The notes: generated from the letters alone by a model not told the origin. A DNA stretch of 64,000 nt from Piromyces finnis (GCA_002104945.1 MCFH01000019.1:528501-592500), one strand, 5' to 3'; counted from the stretch's first letter, positions 50,001 through 62,374 are shown. A program made the numbers and translations.

Positions 50001-50999
50001 ATTTTAAATTAAAAAATTAAAGCAAAAAAAATTAATAGAATTTTTTTTTAATGTTGAAATAAGATTAATAAATATAATTTTATTCTCTTTTGAAATAAAA
50101 AAAATAAAAAAAAACTACTTTAAACTGTTTATTTTCTTATTCTAACTATTAATATAGTTTTTTTTTTTTTTTTTTATAATTATTGTAATACTGTTTTTGC
50201 CTTATGAATAATAAGGTCATCTTGAAAAAGAAAAAAAATTTTCCACTTTTGTCAAATTAATTTATTGTTCAATAATAAACCTTATTTTATACTAAATTTT
50301 ACTTTTTTATTTAATAATAAAAAAGGCTTTTAAAAATATTTTATATTAAAAAATTTTAAATGATAAAATGTAGTTATTTTATAATTAAAATTTGACATTT
50401 TTATTAATATAAATAAATTTAAAAAGAGGCTGATAATTTATAGTGATAAAATAATGTAGCATTCTATATAATTTTCTATCGTTCCTCCAAAAGGATAAAA
50501 GCTACCTTTTCAACTAAAGAAAGAACAGTGGTTCCATTAATATTCAAATCTTTAATGTATCTTTAATTTCTTATTTCATCCTCTTGGAGTATCCTTAAAT
50601 TTTCCCAATTTCTTTTTTCTCTTTCTTTTTTTTTTTTTTAATGGTGATCCATTTGACTAGGAAGAAAAATAAAAAAAAAATTAAAATTTCCTACTAAAAT
50701 TTGTAGCGGTTTTTTTTTTTTTTTTTTGTCATAATAACTCAAACAAACAAACAACCAAAAAAAAAAAAAAAAAAAAAAAAAAACCAAAGCTGAATCAATA
50801 AAAACAAACATTCCCTACTAAAATAATTAATTTTTTCCATTTTAAATAGTTTAAATAACCAACCAAAGAAAAAAAAGGTACAGATTTTAATTATTTATGC
50901 TTATTCCTACCAACTAATAATGCTTTGTATTTAATCCTTTTTTTTATTCTTTATTATAAAATAATTATCATCATCATCATCATTGTTATTACTATTATT

Positions 51000-51090
51000 A
51001 TTATTAAATATTATTATTAAATATTATTAAATGTTATTATTAAATATTATTAAATGTTATTTATTATATAATGTCTATTATTATACCTTA

Positions 51091-51181
<91 letters not shown>

Positions 51182-51255
51182 TTATTATTATTATTATTAT
51201 TATTCTAATTATTATTATTATTATTCTAATTATTATTATTATTATTATTATTCTA
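51000..51255. repeat. ATT microsatellite and imperfect ATTAAAT units
   Basis: A short array of ATTATTATTAAAT-like units (51000-51065) is followed by a long ATT tract (about 51094-51255) with CTT and CTA interruptions. The poly-Ile open frame at 51031-51267 is not a gene. Confidence 0.9.
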
Positions 51256-52480
51256 TACACTACTTAGTTCTTCCTTTTTATTATTTCTTTTAGCCCTTTT
51301 TTTCACCTTACTATCCTTACTACCCTTCCCAAAAATAGGTTCAATCGTTAACAAAAAATGTCCTAAAAATGTACATGAATTTTATTACATTTTTTAAATT
51401 ATTCTATTGAATTTATAATATATTAATAACATATTATAAATAGAAAATCAATTAATTTAATTAAAGTAATTAAATTTTTCATTTTCATTAAAATTAATAA
51501 ATTAAAAAATTAATTTTTATTAATAAAGAATCAATATAATGAATAAATGAATAAATAATAAAATAAATCAATTCATTAAATAAATATAAATGAATGAATA
51601 CATAATAAAATAAATAAAAAGTACATTTCTCATCCAAAAGATGTGATAAAGCAAGTGATTACCTATATCTGATAAAAGTATATATATATAAAAAAAAAGA
51701 GGAATGCATTTATTAATACTAATACTACTATTACTAATAATAATGTCACTATGATAAATAATGAATTATTTTATTTTTTAATGTTATCCTGATGTTTTTT
51801 TTTTTTCCAGTACGTTCTATATATATAATATTTTTTTTTCTTGGTTAATTTTCAGGTTTTTTTTTTTTTTTTTTTTAATTAAAATTGATGTTGCGGCGGT
51901 AGGTTTTTCCTTTTAAAGCTTTTTTTTTTCAATAGAAAATTAAAATAGAAAAGAAAAATAGAAAAGGAGAAGAAAAAAAAAAAAGGGAGAAATTTAACCA
52001 AAAAAAAAAAAAAAAAATTCAAAATGGATGGTGATAATCTTTTTTAGTTGAAATAACGACAACAAGAAATTTCAATCAACAAGAACAACAAGAACAAGAG
52101 ATAGTGGAATAGAAACCACACTAAAATAATATTCATTTAATTGATCCATTCATTTTCTTTTCTTTTTTATTTACTATTTTTCTTTTTCATTAAAACATTT
52201 AAAATTCTTTATCCTTTTTTTTTTTTTATCATTCTATAGTAGAAATCATAGGCTATAAAAAATAGTTATATCTATGACTATAGCCATACCTATTAAATAC
52301 TATTTTATTATTTTTATTAGTAAATAAAAAAATCCTATTTAATTGATAAACTATTTTTATTTATTTAAAAAGGTTAGGGGAATTAATAAATAAAATTTTT
52401 TTTTAGGTAGAAGGATCATTTTACTCTGTAGTAATAAAGATAAAAAAAAGAAAGAATTAAACGGATAATAATAGTAGAAA

Positions 52481-52490
52481 CAACAACAAC

Positions 52491-52567
<77 letters not shown>

Positions 52568-52579
52568 GAATAATAAAAA

Positions 52580-52612
<33 letters not shown>

Positions 52613-52622
52613 TAATAATAAG
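52481..52622. repeat. AAC/AAT microsatellite
   Basis: CAACAACAACAA leads into an AAT tract with two AAAAAGAAT interruptions near 52562-52585. Confidence 0.9.
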
Positions 52623-54589
52623 AAATAGACTAAGTTTTATCTTTCAATGTTTATAATAGCCAAGTAGAGGGTAGATGAAATTTATATACCTATGGGTATA
52701 TATAGATAGTTAGACCTATATATTCTACTTAACAATGTTAATATCTATTGGACAAAGGTAGTGGATGTATTTCTATAGTAAGTTTATAAAATGAATTAAA
52801 ATTTTGAATGTCTTTTCTAATTAAAAACTCATTAAAGAAGAAAAGTGTGGTAATTGTAGTTTTGATTGTGGTAGTTGTAGTGGTGGTTATAAAATAAATT
52901 ATAAATAGATAACCCATTTTTAATAAATAATATTTAACTTGCTATTGTTTTATCATCATCATCATTGTTTAATCATTACTATTATTATTACTATGAAATA
53001 TGATGAATTAAATAATCGTATATATAATAATTAAGATTTAGTATTATTTATATGGTATAAAATATAAATATTTATAAATATTTATTTATTCTATAATTAT
53101 TATAATATTAATAATATAAATAATATAAACCACATTAATTATTTATTTATTAAAATTTTAATTTTTAAAAAAGAATGTGACTTTTTTTATTACTATCTTG
53201 TACAACCAAAAAATATTATAAAAAAATTAGCCGATTTCTTTATGGTAGTACAAAAAGTGCTTATTTTTTTTAACCTTAATTTTGTAATACATTTGTATCA
53301 CCATAAAGGTTTAACCTAAAAAAAAAAACTTTCTGCCATTTTTTTAAAAGAAAAAAAAGGTTAGGCCAAGAACATCCAAAAAAAAAAAATAAACCAATTT
53401 ATGATACAGTAAGAAAAGTGGTAAAAAGATTTTTTATCATCCACCATAAAATCTTTTGATTTATTGAAAGAAATTAAGAAATAGAATTTTTTATTATTAA
53501 AAAGATTGTGTATGAAGTGTGAAGAAGTGTGTGTAGAGAAATACCTTTTTATAAGCATTCTTATATAACCAATATGGTAAATAAATAAATAAATAAATGA
53601 TAGATAGAATTAATGATTTTTTATTATTTCCTTAGAGGAAAAAAAAAATTTTTTTTCTTTCCCGACTACCGCCTTGATCCTATTTACGAAAAAATAGTTT
53701 TTCTTTTAAAAACAAACTTTCCATAATAATTTCTTTCTTTTTAAACAAGAAATAGAAATGGAAATATACGTTGTTCTTTCTTCTTATTATAATTATTTAG
53801 GTAGTTAGGTAGTTATAAATATATATATTTTTATTATTGATAATTTATCAACTTATAGTTATATAGGTGTAGTATGTTACTATTGAAAAAAAAATATAGA
53901 GTATTTTGGGAAAAGGAATGAAGAAAAGATAAAGGACAAATTTCTTTTTTTCAATTCCCAATTCTTCTTTTAATCTTTTAATAACATATATATATTTGTT
54001 TGTATTTTTAAATTATGTAAAACTCTAATGGACTTTATGTCGACTATAAATGGCTTTCTTATTCATTCATGAGAATAATGGGTTACACTGTTTTATCACT
54101 ATATTAAAATAAAAAAAAAATAATATTTAATAAATATATATATATTGTTTTATTTTATTTTAAACTATTATAAATAAAACAATTATACATGTATTTATTA
54201 AATGCTATTTTTTTTTATCTTAATAAAGAATCAATTTAAAAGATTTATTATGATTATAGTTTATTATTTATTTATTTATTTATTTGTTATTTTTTTTATT
54301 AAATTGTAAGGTTGTAACCATTATTATTATTAGTTTTTTTTTTAAAAATTAAGAAGATAATTGACCTTGTATCAAGGCTAAAAAAAAAATAGAATTCTTT
54401 TTAAAATTCTATATGAAAAATTAAAAATTAATCAAAGGGATCATTTTATCCTTTATATATGACATTCTCAAAAGGATAGTATGATGTGTGCTTTCCTTTT
54501 AAATACCTTTTTTTGTTAATTGAAACACCTAAATTTTATAAAAGATTTGATGATAGAGCTTTAGTATATTTTTAACAAATTACATTTTA

Positions 54590-54815
54590 ATATACTATTA
54601 TACTATTCTATTTTATTATACCTATATTAATATTCAATATAAAATACAAAATAAGTAAAACTAATATAATACTAATCTAAATAATCTAAATAAATAATAA
54701 AATAATAAAACTAAACTAAAACTAATTAAATGCTCTTTTGATTCAATTTGAATAAACTGCATTTTTGAGTACTGTTCATACATTACTTATATATTAATTA
54801 AATATTGTAAAAGTA
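54590..54815 (-). repeat. LTR-like AT-rich repeat, inverted copy
   Basis: The reverse complement of this segment matches 61862-62090 and 63530-63775 in order: TATTTAATTAATATATA, GTAAT, CAAATTGAATCAAAAG, ATTTAATTAGTTTTAGTTTA and TATATTGAATAT. No long homopolymer is present. It marks the left edge of the transposon island. Confidence 0.8.
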
Positions 54816-57140
54816 TAAAGTTAAAACAGATTTTATACTCAAAACAAAACAATTTTTATATACACAAAAATAAAAAAAATAAAACATTAACTTTTTATTT
54901 AAATAAAAAAACATTTTATTAAATTCATGGTTTGTGTAAATTTAAAATTGATGGATTAATTGTAATAAAATATTAAAAGTAAATTCAAAGATAACAATCA
55001 GTTCAACTTTATTAACCAACAAAGATATTATTCCAATATCTCGTTCACCCTCTTCTTTTAATCTTAAGTCTGTGATAAAATTTATATTAAATATATCACA
55101 CAGGCAATTATAAAATTATAAAGGAAATAGCCTTTTCGGAGTATTAATTGTTTTTTTATTAATATACAGAATTTAAATCAAATGGAACTAACTTTTCACA
55201 GGCTAGTATTAAGCAATCAAATATAACAAAATTTTTAGTAATAAAAATTTTTATAAATAAATTAACATTCATTAATAATAGTAGGAAAACTTCATTCAAT
55301 AATGGTATTAATATCACTACAATCTTTTTTTTATAATCTTGTTTTTAAAGAAACAAAAGTGGTATCAAACTCAACAAGTTAATAACTATTTAATTAACAA
55401 ATTCATTATTTTAAGACATTTTTAAAACACTTTTAACATATTTATAATCCATTTTTATATTAAGATATTATCAATTTATCAATATATGGTATTACAAAAT
55501 TATTTCTTTTAAAATTTTAACATATTCTAAATGTTCTCATACATTAAATTATCATCAATAAGACATCACAAAATTATTATAAACATATGCATAATGTTGT
55601 ACTAAATATTATTAATTATAAAGTAATTAAAGTACTTCATCAAAAGCATCACTTACAAAGTATTGAAACAGAACAGATACATTTTTAAATAAAAGGTATG
55701 ACAATATATTAAAAAATGCCATATAAAGTTTAAAGCAATTTTAAATTTATTACCTTATTTAATTCATCCTAAATTATAGGTATGTTTTAAATTTAGCTTA
55801 GAAATATATTTCACCCCATTTATTCTATTTATTGATTAAAGGAAGGAGATATGAATTTCTATAGTTATATCATTTAATTTCCAAAAAAAAATCAATATAT
55901 AGCAACTATAGTGATCAATCTCTTTATACTTTCATTAAAAACAAAAAGAGTGGTATAACAAATTAAAACCATCTTTTAACTTTTCACTAGTATGGTAACT
56001 TATGATAATTATTCTCATTAAACCCATCTATAATATAAAATTGCAGAAATGTTACAATCATTTTTCTTTATTAAATTCATTTCATTAAGTACATAAAAAT
56101 AAAAAATTTTCATTTATTAAAACTCTTTTAATTATTATAATTATTATACTAATTATATTTGTTTTATTTATTATATTTATTACATTTATTATATTTGTTT
56201 TATTTATTATATTTATTACATTTATTGTATTTATTATCTATTCTATTTACTACAATTATTTTTTTTAAATTATTATTACTAATACTAACTATTATACTTA
56301 GGACTATTACTAAAATTATTTCTAAAATAATTTTTTTTATTATAGCTATTTCTTATTCTACTCTACAAAACTAATATATTACAATTATATTTATTTTTTA
56401 AACCGCATTTATTATAATCAAAATTATTTAGATAAAATTATTTTACATAGGACAAATGTACTTATATTTTATTATAATCCACCATAATTCAATAATTCAT
56501 TAGTTTTCTTTTTAAACTATTGGAATTTTCAAATTCATTACTTTCATTAACATATCTAACTTAACAGATTTAATTTGAATAAATTAATATAGATTGAATA
56601 ATTATTAAGTATTTTATTTAACTTATTAATTTTTCAATCAAAACTACTATATTAATTTATACAAGTTAAATCTTTTAAATATAAAATTTTATTTCTTAAT
56701 AAATATATATATTTATTAACTAGATATACAATTACTTCTTTATAATAAAATCAAATCAATAAGTTTATGAATTTATTCTAAAATTATAAGAAATTCTTTT
56801 ATTTAATCAATTTATTTTAATTTATAAAAAAAAAAACATATAACTTATTTAACAACTAAATTTATAATGACTTCTTAATATTGAATTCAAATTAAACTTT
56901 ATGAATTTATTCTAGATATTAGAAATCATTTATTTAATCAATTATTCAATTCAAATTATTTTAATTATTTATTCTTAATCATTTATTTAATAAACTATTC
57001 CATTCAAATTATTTTAATTTACTAAATATTAAACATATAATTTTTTAAAGAACTAAATTTGTATTGATTTTTGACAATAAATTCAAATTATTAAGATCTT
57101 TCTATTTAGTCAAATATTCAGTTAGATAAAATATAAATTT
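54816..57140. other. AT-rich, homopolymer-poor sequence, no gene seen
   Basis: Unlike the desert to its left, this stretch has almost no poly-A or poly-T runs above nine bases. TTATATTTATTACATT-type units near 56160-56240 produce a poly-Leu/Tyr artefact frame. Two duplicated pieces are visible (TTATGAATTTATTCTA near 56763 and 56901). It is probably decayed transposon or LTR DNA; no coding motif found. Confidence 0.45.
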
Positions 57141-57689
57141 TTTATAAAAGAAGTCGACCTGACTCTATCCTATAAAAAAGGTGTCATCGAGCTCTTTATT
57201 TAGTGTAAAATTAAATTAGTTTAATAGTAATTATAAATATTAAATCACTTTCTAATTTCTTTATTAAATTATAAATTTCAAAATTTACAAATTAATTCAA
57301 TTTATAGTATTTTCAATTTAATTTATTATATACTGTTTCCAAAAAAGATGTCGATCTGACACCGTCCTCTAAAAAGTTGTCAACATGATCTTATTATAGT
57401 ATAGAATAATTTATTTATTTAACTAACATTAAAATATATTCCTTTTTATTTTATCGTAAAGTTCTAATTCATTTCTTAAGTAAAGTGAAGATTTGTTGGA
57501 TACACATATTAAACTTGATTAATAATATAATTCCCCCTAGATATAGTAAATATTATAAAAGAAATTAACAATATTAGCTTTAATATCATTCCATAATGGC
57601 TGTATTGATAGATGATTTTTAATTATTCAATTAAAAGAGAAGTAATTATAATTGAAGAGTTAGAATAAATATATCTAATATTAGTATTA

Positions 57690-57812
57690 GCACATTGCCT
57701 GATTTCCCAACATTATGTTACTAAAGAAAATAAACATACAAGATCTGGTTCTTTTCTACTAGAAAAACCATAATTTGCATCATGCTTGTATCCTCAGACT
57801 CTAACATCGGAA
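57690..57812 (-). pseudogene. Possible Copia RNase H remnant
   Basis: On the minus strand a frame with two stops reads GYKHDANYGFSSRKEPD and CWEIRQCANTN, reminiscent of the Copia RNase H segment GYxDADYGxxxxRKSxSG. A CCCCCT at 57533-57538 (AGGGGG on the minus strand) could be the matching polypurine tract. Resemblance is short; treat as a hint. Confidence 0.3.
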
Positions 57813-58502
57813 TTACTTTCATGAAATATGAAATTTCTATATCATGACCCCTTATTTAATTTATTATATACTACGTCTAAAAGATGTCGCTTAGACAATA
57901 TCCTATCAAATGGCGTCGAGCGAGGTCTTTTATAGAATATAATAAATTTTCAAATTTATTTATTTTATTATAATATTTTAACTTGTTTTTTAATTATATA
58001 TATATGCAATTTAATTTACTATATATCACGTCTAAAAGATGTCTCTCAGACTCTATCCTATCAAATGGTATCGAGCGAGGTCTTTTAATTTTATAATAAA
58101 TTCATTTCAATAAAATAATTTATTCTAATAATTCTAATAAGCGAAATCAACATTTTAATTCACTTATTTCTCAATTTCATTTTAATTAATAAATATCAAA
58201 AATTTAATTTTCGTATTTCTCAATATATTTTAAATAATTCTAAAATTATTATATACCATGTTTAAAAGATGCCGCTTAGACTCTATCCTATCAAACGGTG
58301 TCGAGCGAGGTCTTTTGTAGTATATAATAAATTCATTTCAATAAAATAATTTGTTCCAATAAGTGAAATTAACATTTTAATTCACTTATTCCTCTATATT
58401 TTAAGTAATTCTAATATTTAAGTAACTTTTTCTCAAATTTATTTCTTTTTATATAAATCTTAATTTTCTTGTTTTTTAATTATTTTTTTGGTTTAATTTA
58501 CT

Positions 58503-58632
58503 CTTTTAATTGTATATATCCAATTTAATTTATTTTTAGATTTATTTTATTCTTTTAATTGTATATATCCAATTTAATTTATTTTTAGATTTATTTTATT
58601 CTTTTAATTGTATATATCCAATTTAATTTATA
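58503..58632. repeat. 49-bp tandem repeat, 2.6 units
   Basis: CTTTTAATTGTATATATCC recurs at 58503, 58552 and 58601, each followed by AATTTAATTTAT. The first two units also carry TTTTAGATTTATTTTATT. A related single unit lies near 57985-58020. Confidence 0.9.
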
Positions 58633-58670
58633 ATCTATATATAAAAAATGTCGCTTAGACTCTATCCTAT

Positions 58671-58961
58671 GAACTCCTGCAACCCATTGTATTCCTTTGT
58701 TAACATACTTCTGAGCAATCCTAGACCTAGCTTCGTTGGATATAAGTAATGGTGCAAAGTATGAAACCCTGCTGGTCACTTGGGGGTTAAGTACTAGTTT
58801 TTTGAAAGGAATAGAAATAATAGGATTCCTTAAGAATTTACTGACTGAGAAAAGTCCTTTCAAAACCTTGTTGTTAAGAGTTTTAATAACTGATTTAAAG
58901 GTCAAATTCTTATCAAATGGTGTACCAATATAAGTTTAGCAATCAGTAGTTGGAATGGGTT
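58671..58961 (-). pseudogene. LINE RT fragment, second copy, truncated at both ends
   Basis: The minus strand encodes SVIKTLNNKVLKGLFSVSKF, then LRNPIISIPFKKLVLNPQVT, SRVSYFAPLLISNEARSRIA and KYVNKGIQWVAGV. The first part matches the 28644-28871 copy almost residue for residue, so both belong to one family; the rest extends beyond the point where that copy is cut. An in-frame stop replaces His in TTDCHTYLGV (TAA at about 58935). The right end meets Copia pol at shared TGGGTT; the left end interrupts a hairpin-repeat copy. Confidence 0.85.
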
Positions 58962-60376
58962 TTTACTGTTAAAAGGGATAGTAATAATAAAATTGTACGT
59001 TTTAAAGCCAGACTTGTCGCTAGAGGTTTCCATCAAAAACAAGATATTACTTTTGACCTTACCTATTCTCCTACGTTAAATATTGACAGTCTAAAATTTG
59101 TTATTACTATTGCTACTAAATTTAGGTGGGATATATACTAGCTTGATATTAAAGCTACCTACCTCAATGCTCTATTAGATACGAATATTTATACTACAAT
59201 TCCGCTTGGAGATAGCAACTTTAGGGGGAGGATACTGGAAGCTGATTAAAGCTTTCTATGATTTAAAACAATCAGGAAGACAATGGATCAAAACAATTGA
59301 TAAATTCCTGAAAAATAATAACTTTAAACCATTAAAATCCGAACAATGTACTTATATGTTAAAGGAAAAAAAGAAAAATAAATACGTTAAATGTATAATT
59401 AGTTTATATGTAGATGACATGGTTATAATTGGAAAAACAAATATAATAGAGAGGGTAATAAACAAGATTAAAAGAAAATTCTAGGAATAAAAATTGAGAA
59501 GAAAGGTCCAAAATACATTATTTCACAAGAAAATTACATTAATAATGTATTGCAAAAATTTCATATGGAGAATGTACGTAGAAGAAAAATTCTATGTATA
59601 GTAATTGACAAGAGCACCTCGAATAATAATCCTTTCGATAAAACAAAATATAAAAGTGCAGTAGGCGCATTAATATACTTGTTAAAATGTACAAGACCGG
59701 ATACTACGTTTGCAGTAAATAAAGCTGCAAGAAAATCTGAAAATCCAACAGTATCTGACTGGAATACAATTATGAATATATTCAGATACTTACCTACCAC
59801 AAAGCAATACAAGATAGAATACAGTGGGGAAAAATACAAGAATACACTGATTCTGACTACGGAAGCGCAGAAGATTATAAATCTACCTCTGGAGGAATAA
59901 TTCTAATGGGAAACGGCCTTATATGCTGATTATCCAAAAAGCAAACTTGTGTGGCTACACCTATCGCTGAGGCTGAGTACATTAGGGGTAGATGTAGACT
60001 CAGTACGTCAATGAATACAAAGAAAATCTTATGGATTAAAAACATAGTAGATGAAATTTTTAATTACAATAAAAATATAACTTTATTCATCGACAGCAAG
60101 GCAAGCAAAAAGATAATAGAAAACAGTGAAATAAACATGAAGTTAAAATATATCAACATACATTATCACTTTGTAATCGACAATATAATAAAAAATAAAA
60201 TTAAAATTGAATATAAAAACACCAAGGAAATATTAGCTGACCCTTTAACTAAAGATCTACCTTGTCCAAAAATGTCTGAATATACAAATAAGATATTCTT
60301 AAAGAGAATCCAATTTGAGGGGGAGTGTGAACATTATGGACACATAATTTTAGTTATCTATATCATGTATTTATGA
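58956..60376 (+). pseudogene. Copia-type retrotransposon pol, RT and RNase H (5'-truncated, decayed)
   Basis: The frame starts within RT: WVFTVKRDSNNKIVRFKARL, VARGFHQKQDITFDLTYSP and LKFVITIATKFRWDIY, then TAG (59139-59141) where family members have Gln before LDIKATYLNAL. After a frameshift comes YWKLIKAFYDLKQSGRQW and ISLYVDDMVIIGKTN with the catalytic YVDD. A small deletion and frameshift at about 59484 precede IKIEKKGPKYIISQENYINN and YKSAVGALIYLLKCTRPDTT. RNase H follows in another frame (DSDYGSAEDYKSTSGGIILM, TGA at 59927-59929 for Trp, KKQTCVATPIAEAEYIRGRC) down to KNTKEILADPLTKDLPCPKM and a stop at 60374-60376. Gag, protease and integrase are missing. The element is dead but close enough to read. 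Confidence 0.93.
60315..60324 (+). other. Copia polypurine tract
   Basis: GAGGGGGAG ending at 60324 is directly followed by TGTGAACATT, the expected order of polypurine tract and 5' end of the 3' LTR. It overlaps the last pol codons, as is usual for Copia elements. It is one of the few G runs in this AT-rich region. Confidence 0.75.
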
Positions 60377-60760
60377 ACACACATGACTAACTTATTGATA
60401 CGGGTTAATTTAACTTTAATAATATATGTATTATTAATAACTTTATTTATTACGTTTCAATATTACTATTCTGCCTAAATACTAAAACGTTAATTCTATC
60501 GTTCTTAACTATTAAAACTTTACTAAAAACAAGAAGCCTCTTTAATAATAATTATTCCCTAGTCTATTTATACAAATAAGGCTTACTTAATAACTAATTG
60601 TCCAATGATAATGCTAGAATTATATGGATTATACATCTACATTATTCTTTTATATTACATGTTCTTACATTTGTTATACATTTACATTTCCATTCTTATA
60701 TATTGTAGAAATAATTAATATTATTATTAGGAAAATTTTACTAATATAATAATATGTTTA
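60325..60760 (+). mobile_element. Probable Copia 3' LTR (right end uncertain)
   Basis: Starts with TGTGAACATTATGGACACAT immediately after the polypurine tract. The right boundary cannot be fixed because the 5' LTR is not in the window; the end given is arbitrary, before generic AT-rich DNA. No gene inside; 60760-61060 also holds nothing recognisable. Confidence 0.55.
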
Positions 60761-61065
60761 AGTCACATATTATTTTTATATCACATCTCATTATATAACT
60801 GTAATATTTACAATGTAACTTTTTCTCTTTGTTAACCTTATTAATAAAATTATTTATTAATTAAATTTATTTCACATTAATAATAAAATTTTAATAATTT
60901 AAAAAATTTAATAATTTCAAAGGATTAGAAATTTTATACTTTGAAGTTTTATAATAAAAATTTAAAAAATAATTTTTTCCAAATTTCAAATTTTCAAATT
61001 TTAAAAAAATTTTTTTAATTTTTTCAATGTGTAAATTTTTTAAATTTTTATATGTTATTGTGACA

Positions 61066-61532
61066 ATTCGTTACACAGTTAAAGATGCTTATTTTATTCC
61101 TAATATTAGAGAAGCTTTCGAATTTATGACTGGTGCTAAGTTTTTCACAGCTTTTGATCTTTTTAGTAGATACCACCAAATTCCTATGCAGTCGGGGGAC
61201 CAATGTATTACTACTATCACTACACGTTTTGGTAACTTTGATATTTTAAGAATGAACGCGCCCGCTACTTTTCAGGAGAAATGAATCGAATCTTTGATCT
61301 TCTTAATGTCTGCATTCAGGTATACCTTGATATCATTATTTATCATTATTTATTCTCCTTTTTCTCAACACTTGGGATATTGAAATGGTTTTTAACATTC
61401 TCCATGATAATGGATTAAAAGTTAACATTGAAGTGTCATTTTTGCTTACAGAAAGTCGAAGTGTTGGATCATGTTGTTTCTATTAATGGTCTCCTTCCCA
61501 TTAAATCTGTAACAACGCGAGAGACTCAAGTT
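61066..61532 (+). pseudogene. Ty3/Gypsy reverse transcriptase fragment, decayed
   Basis: Reads YTVKDAYFIPNIREAFEFMT, GAKFFTAFDLFSRYHQIPM (motif A with catalytic Asp) and TRFGNFDILRMNAPATFQ, in which the PFGLT normally between LRM and NAPATFQ is deleted. After a frameshift come MNRIFDLLNVCIQVYLDII, where the second Asp of YLDD is lost, then DIEMVFNILHDNGLKVNIE and, after another frameshift, CHFCLQKVEVLDHVVSINGL. At least three frameshifts plus two small deletions in catalytic or core motifs. Nothing before the RT core or after about 61532 is left; an LTR-like repeat starts near 61600. Confidence 0.9.
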
Positions 61533-61603
61533 AACACAACATTAATTAACTATTGTTTGTATTTGTAAAGATATAAAATATATCTTTAAATTATTAATTA
61601 TTT

Positions 61604-62090
61604 AGTAATTAATTAATAATTATTAAGTAATAATTTTGATATTTTAATAAAAAATTATTTATAAAATTTATTATAAATTTTATGAATAATTAAAGATTAA
61701 TTTTAAAATATCAAAGTTAAGAATGAATTTTGGATAAATATTTAAATTAATGGATAATTAAATTTAAATATTTTAAATATTCAAATTAAATCTTAAAAAG
61801 TTTTTATTTAATTAAAATTAGTTTAATAACTTTAGAGTAGTTTTAAATTAGTATTTTTAATAATAAATATATAATGAATAGTATTATTAATATTTAATTA
61901 ATATATAGGTAATACATGGACTATATTCAATTTGCACTTTACTCAAATTGAATCAAAAGTGTATTTAATTAGTTTTAGTTTAGTTTTATTATTTTATTAT
62001 TTAATTAAATTAGTATGAAATTAGTTTTTCTTATTTTATATTGAATATATGTATAATTAAATAGAATAGTGTATTATTGTAATGCTGAAC
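61604..62090 (+). repeat. LTR-like AT-rich repeat, copy A
   Basis: This matches 63290-63775 over its whole length and 62955-63164 over its left half. Its right half matches 54590-54815 in reverse orientation. Shared words include TAATTTTGATATTTTAATAA, TGGATAAATATTTAAATTAA, TCTTAAAAAGTTTTTATTTA and CAAATTGAATCAAAAGTGTA. It is non-coding. It may be an LTR of the Gypsy element or a non-autonomous element. Confidence 0.85.
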
Positions 62091-62374
62091 ACTGAAAGAA
62101 TAGATTAGGATATTTATTCTATTACAATAACACTAAAATTTAAAATAAGAATAAAAAATTGTTTTTTATAAAAATATCTTTTATTATAATAGAAATTTTA
62201 TTAATAACGATTACATCGATAAAATGATGAAAAATATCTTCTATTTATATTTTTCCTAAATACATTTATATTATATTATAACTATTTATTTCTTATATAT
62301 TATTATTTAAAAGCTACACTAAAATCTTAATTATTAATAAATATTTAAACTATAACTATTTTTAGTAAAATACA

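Larger units (their letters stand above)
37881..54589. other. Gene desert of about 16.7 kb
   Basis: I find no exon with both family motifs and splice sites on either strand. The first 2 kb upstream of the cyclin gene are T-rich on the plus strand. Short islands with more G/C occur near 42170-42460 (GTGGTGGTGCGTCACC and neighbours), 45640-45690 and 49530-49760; none has a long frame. Tandem arrays are listed separately. Every open frame here is Ile/Leu/Phe/Lys-rich or repeat-derived. Decayed genes or non-coding RNAs cannot be excluded by eye. Confidence 0.5.
57144..58672 (+). repeat. Six dispersed copies of a hairpin-forming ~55-nt motif
   Basis: Copies lie at about 57144-57200, 57340-57402, 57870-57935, 58025-58086, 58258-58318 and 58645-58670 (last one cut by a LINE fragment). 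The consensus runs TCTAAAAGATGTCGCTTAGA, CTCTATCCTATCAAATGG, TGTCGAGCGAGGTCTTTT. The ends AAAAGA and TCTTTT pair, and CGCTT pairs with GAGCG, giving an imperfect stem. Sequence between copies is unrelated AT-rich DNA apart from recurring TTTAATTTATTATATAC upstream of several copies. Confidence 0.8.

Noticed and set aside
51031-51267. Poly-Ile open frame
   Set aside because: Encoded by an ATT microsatellite.
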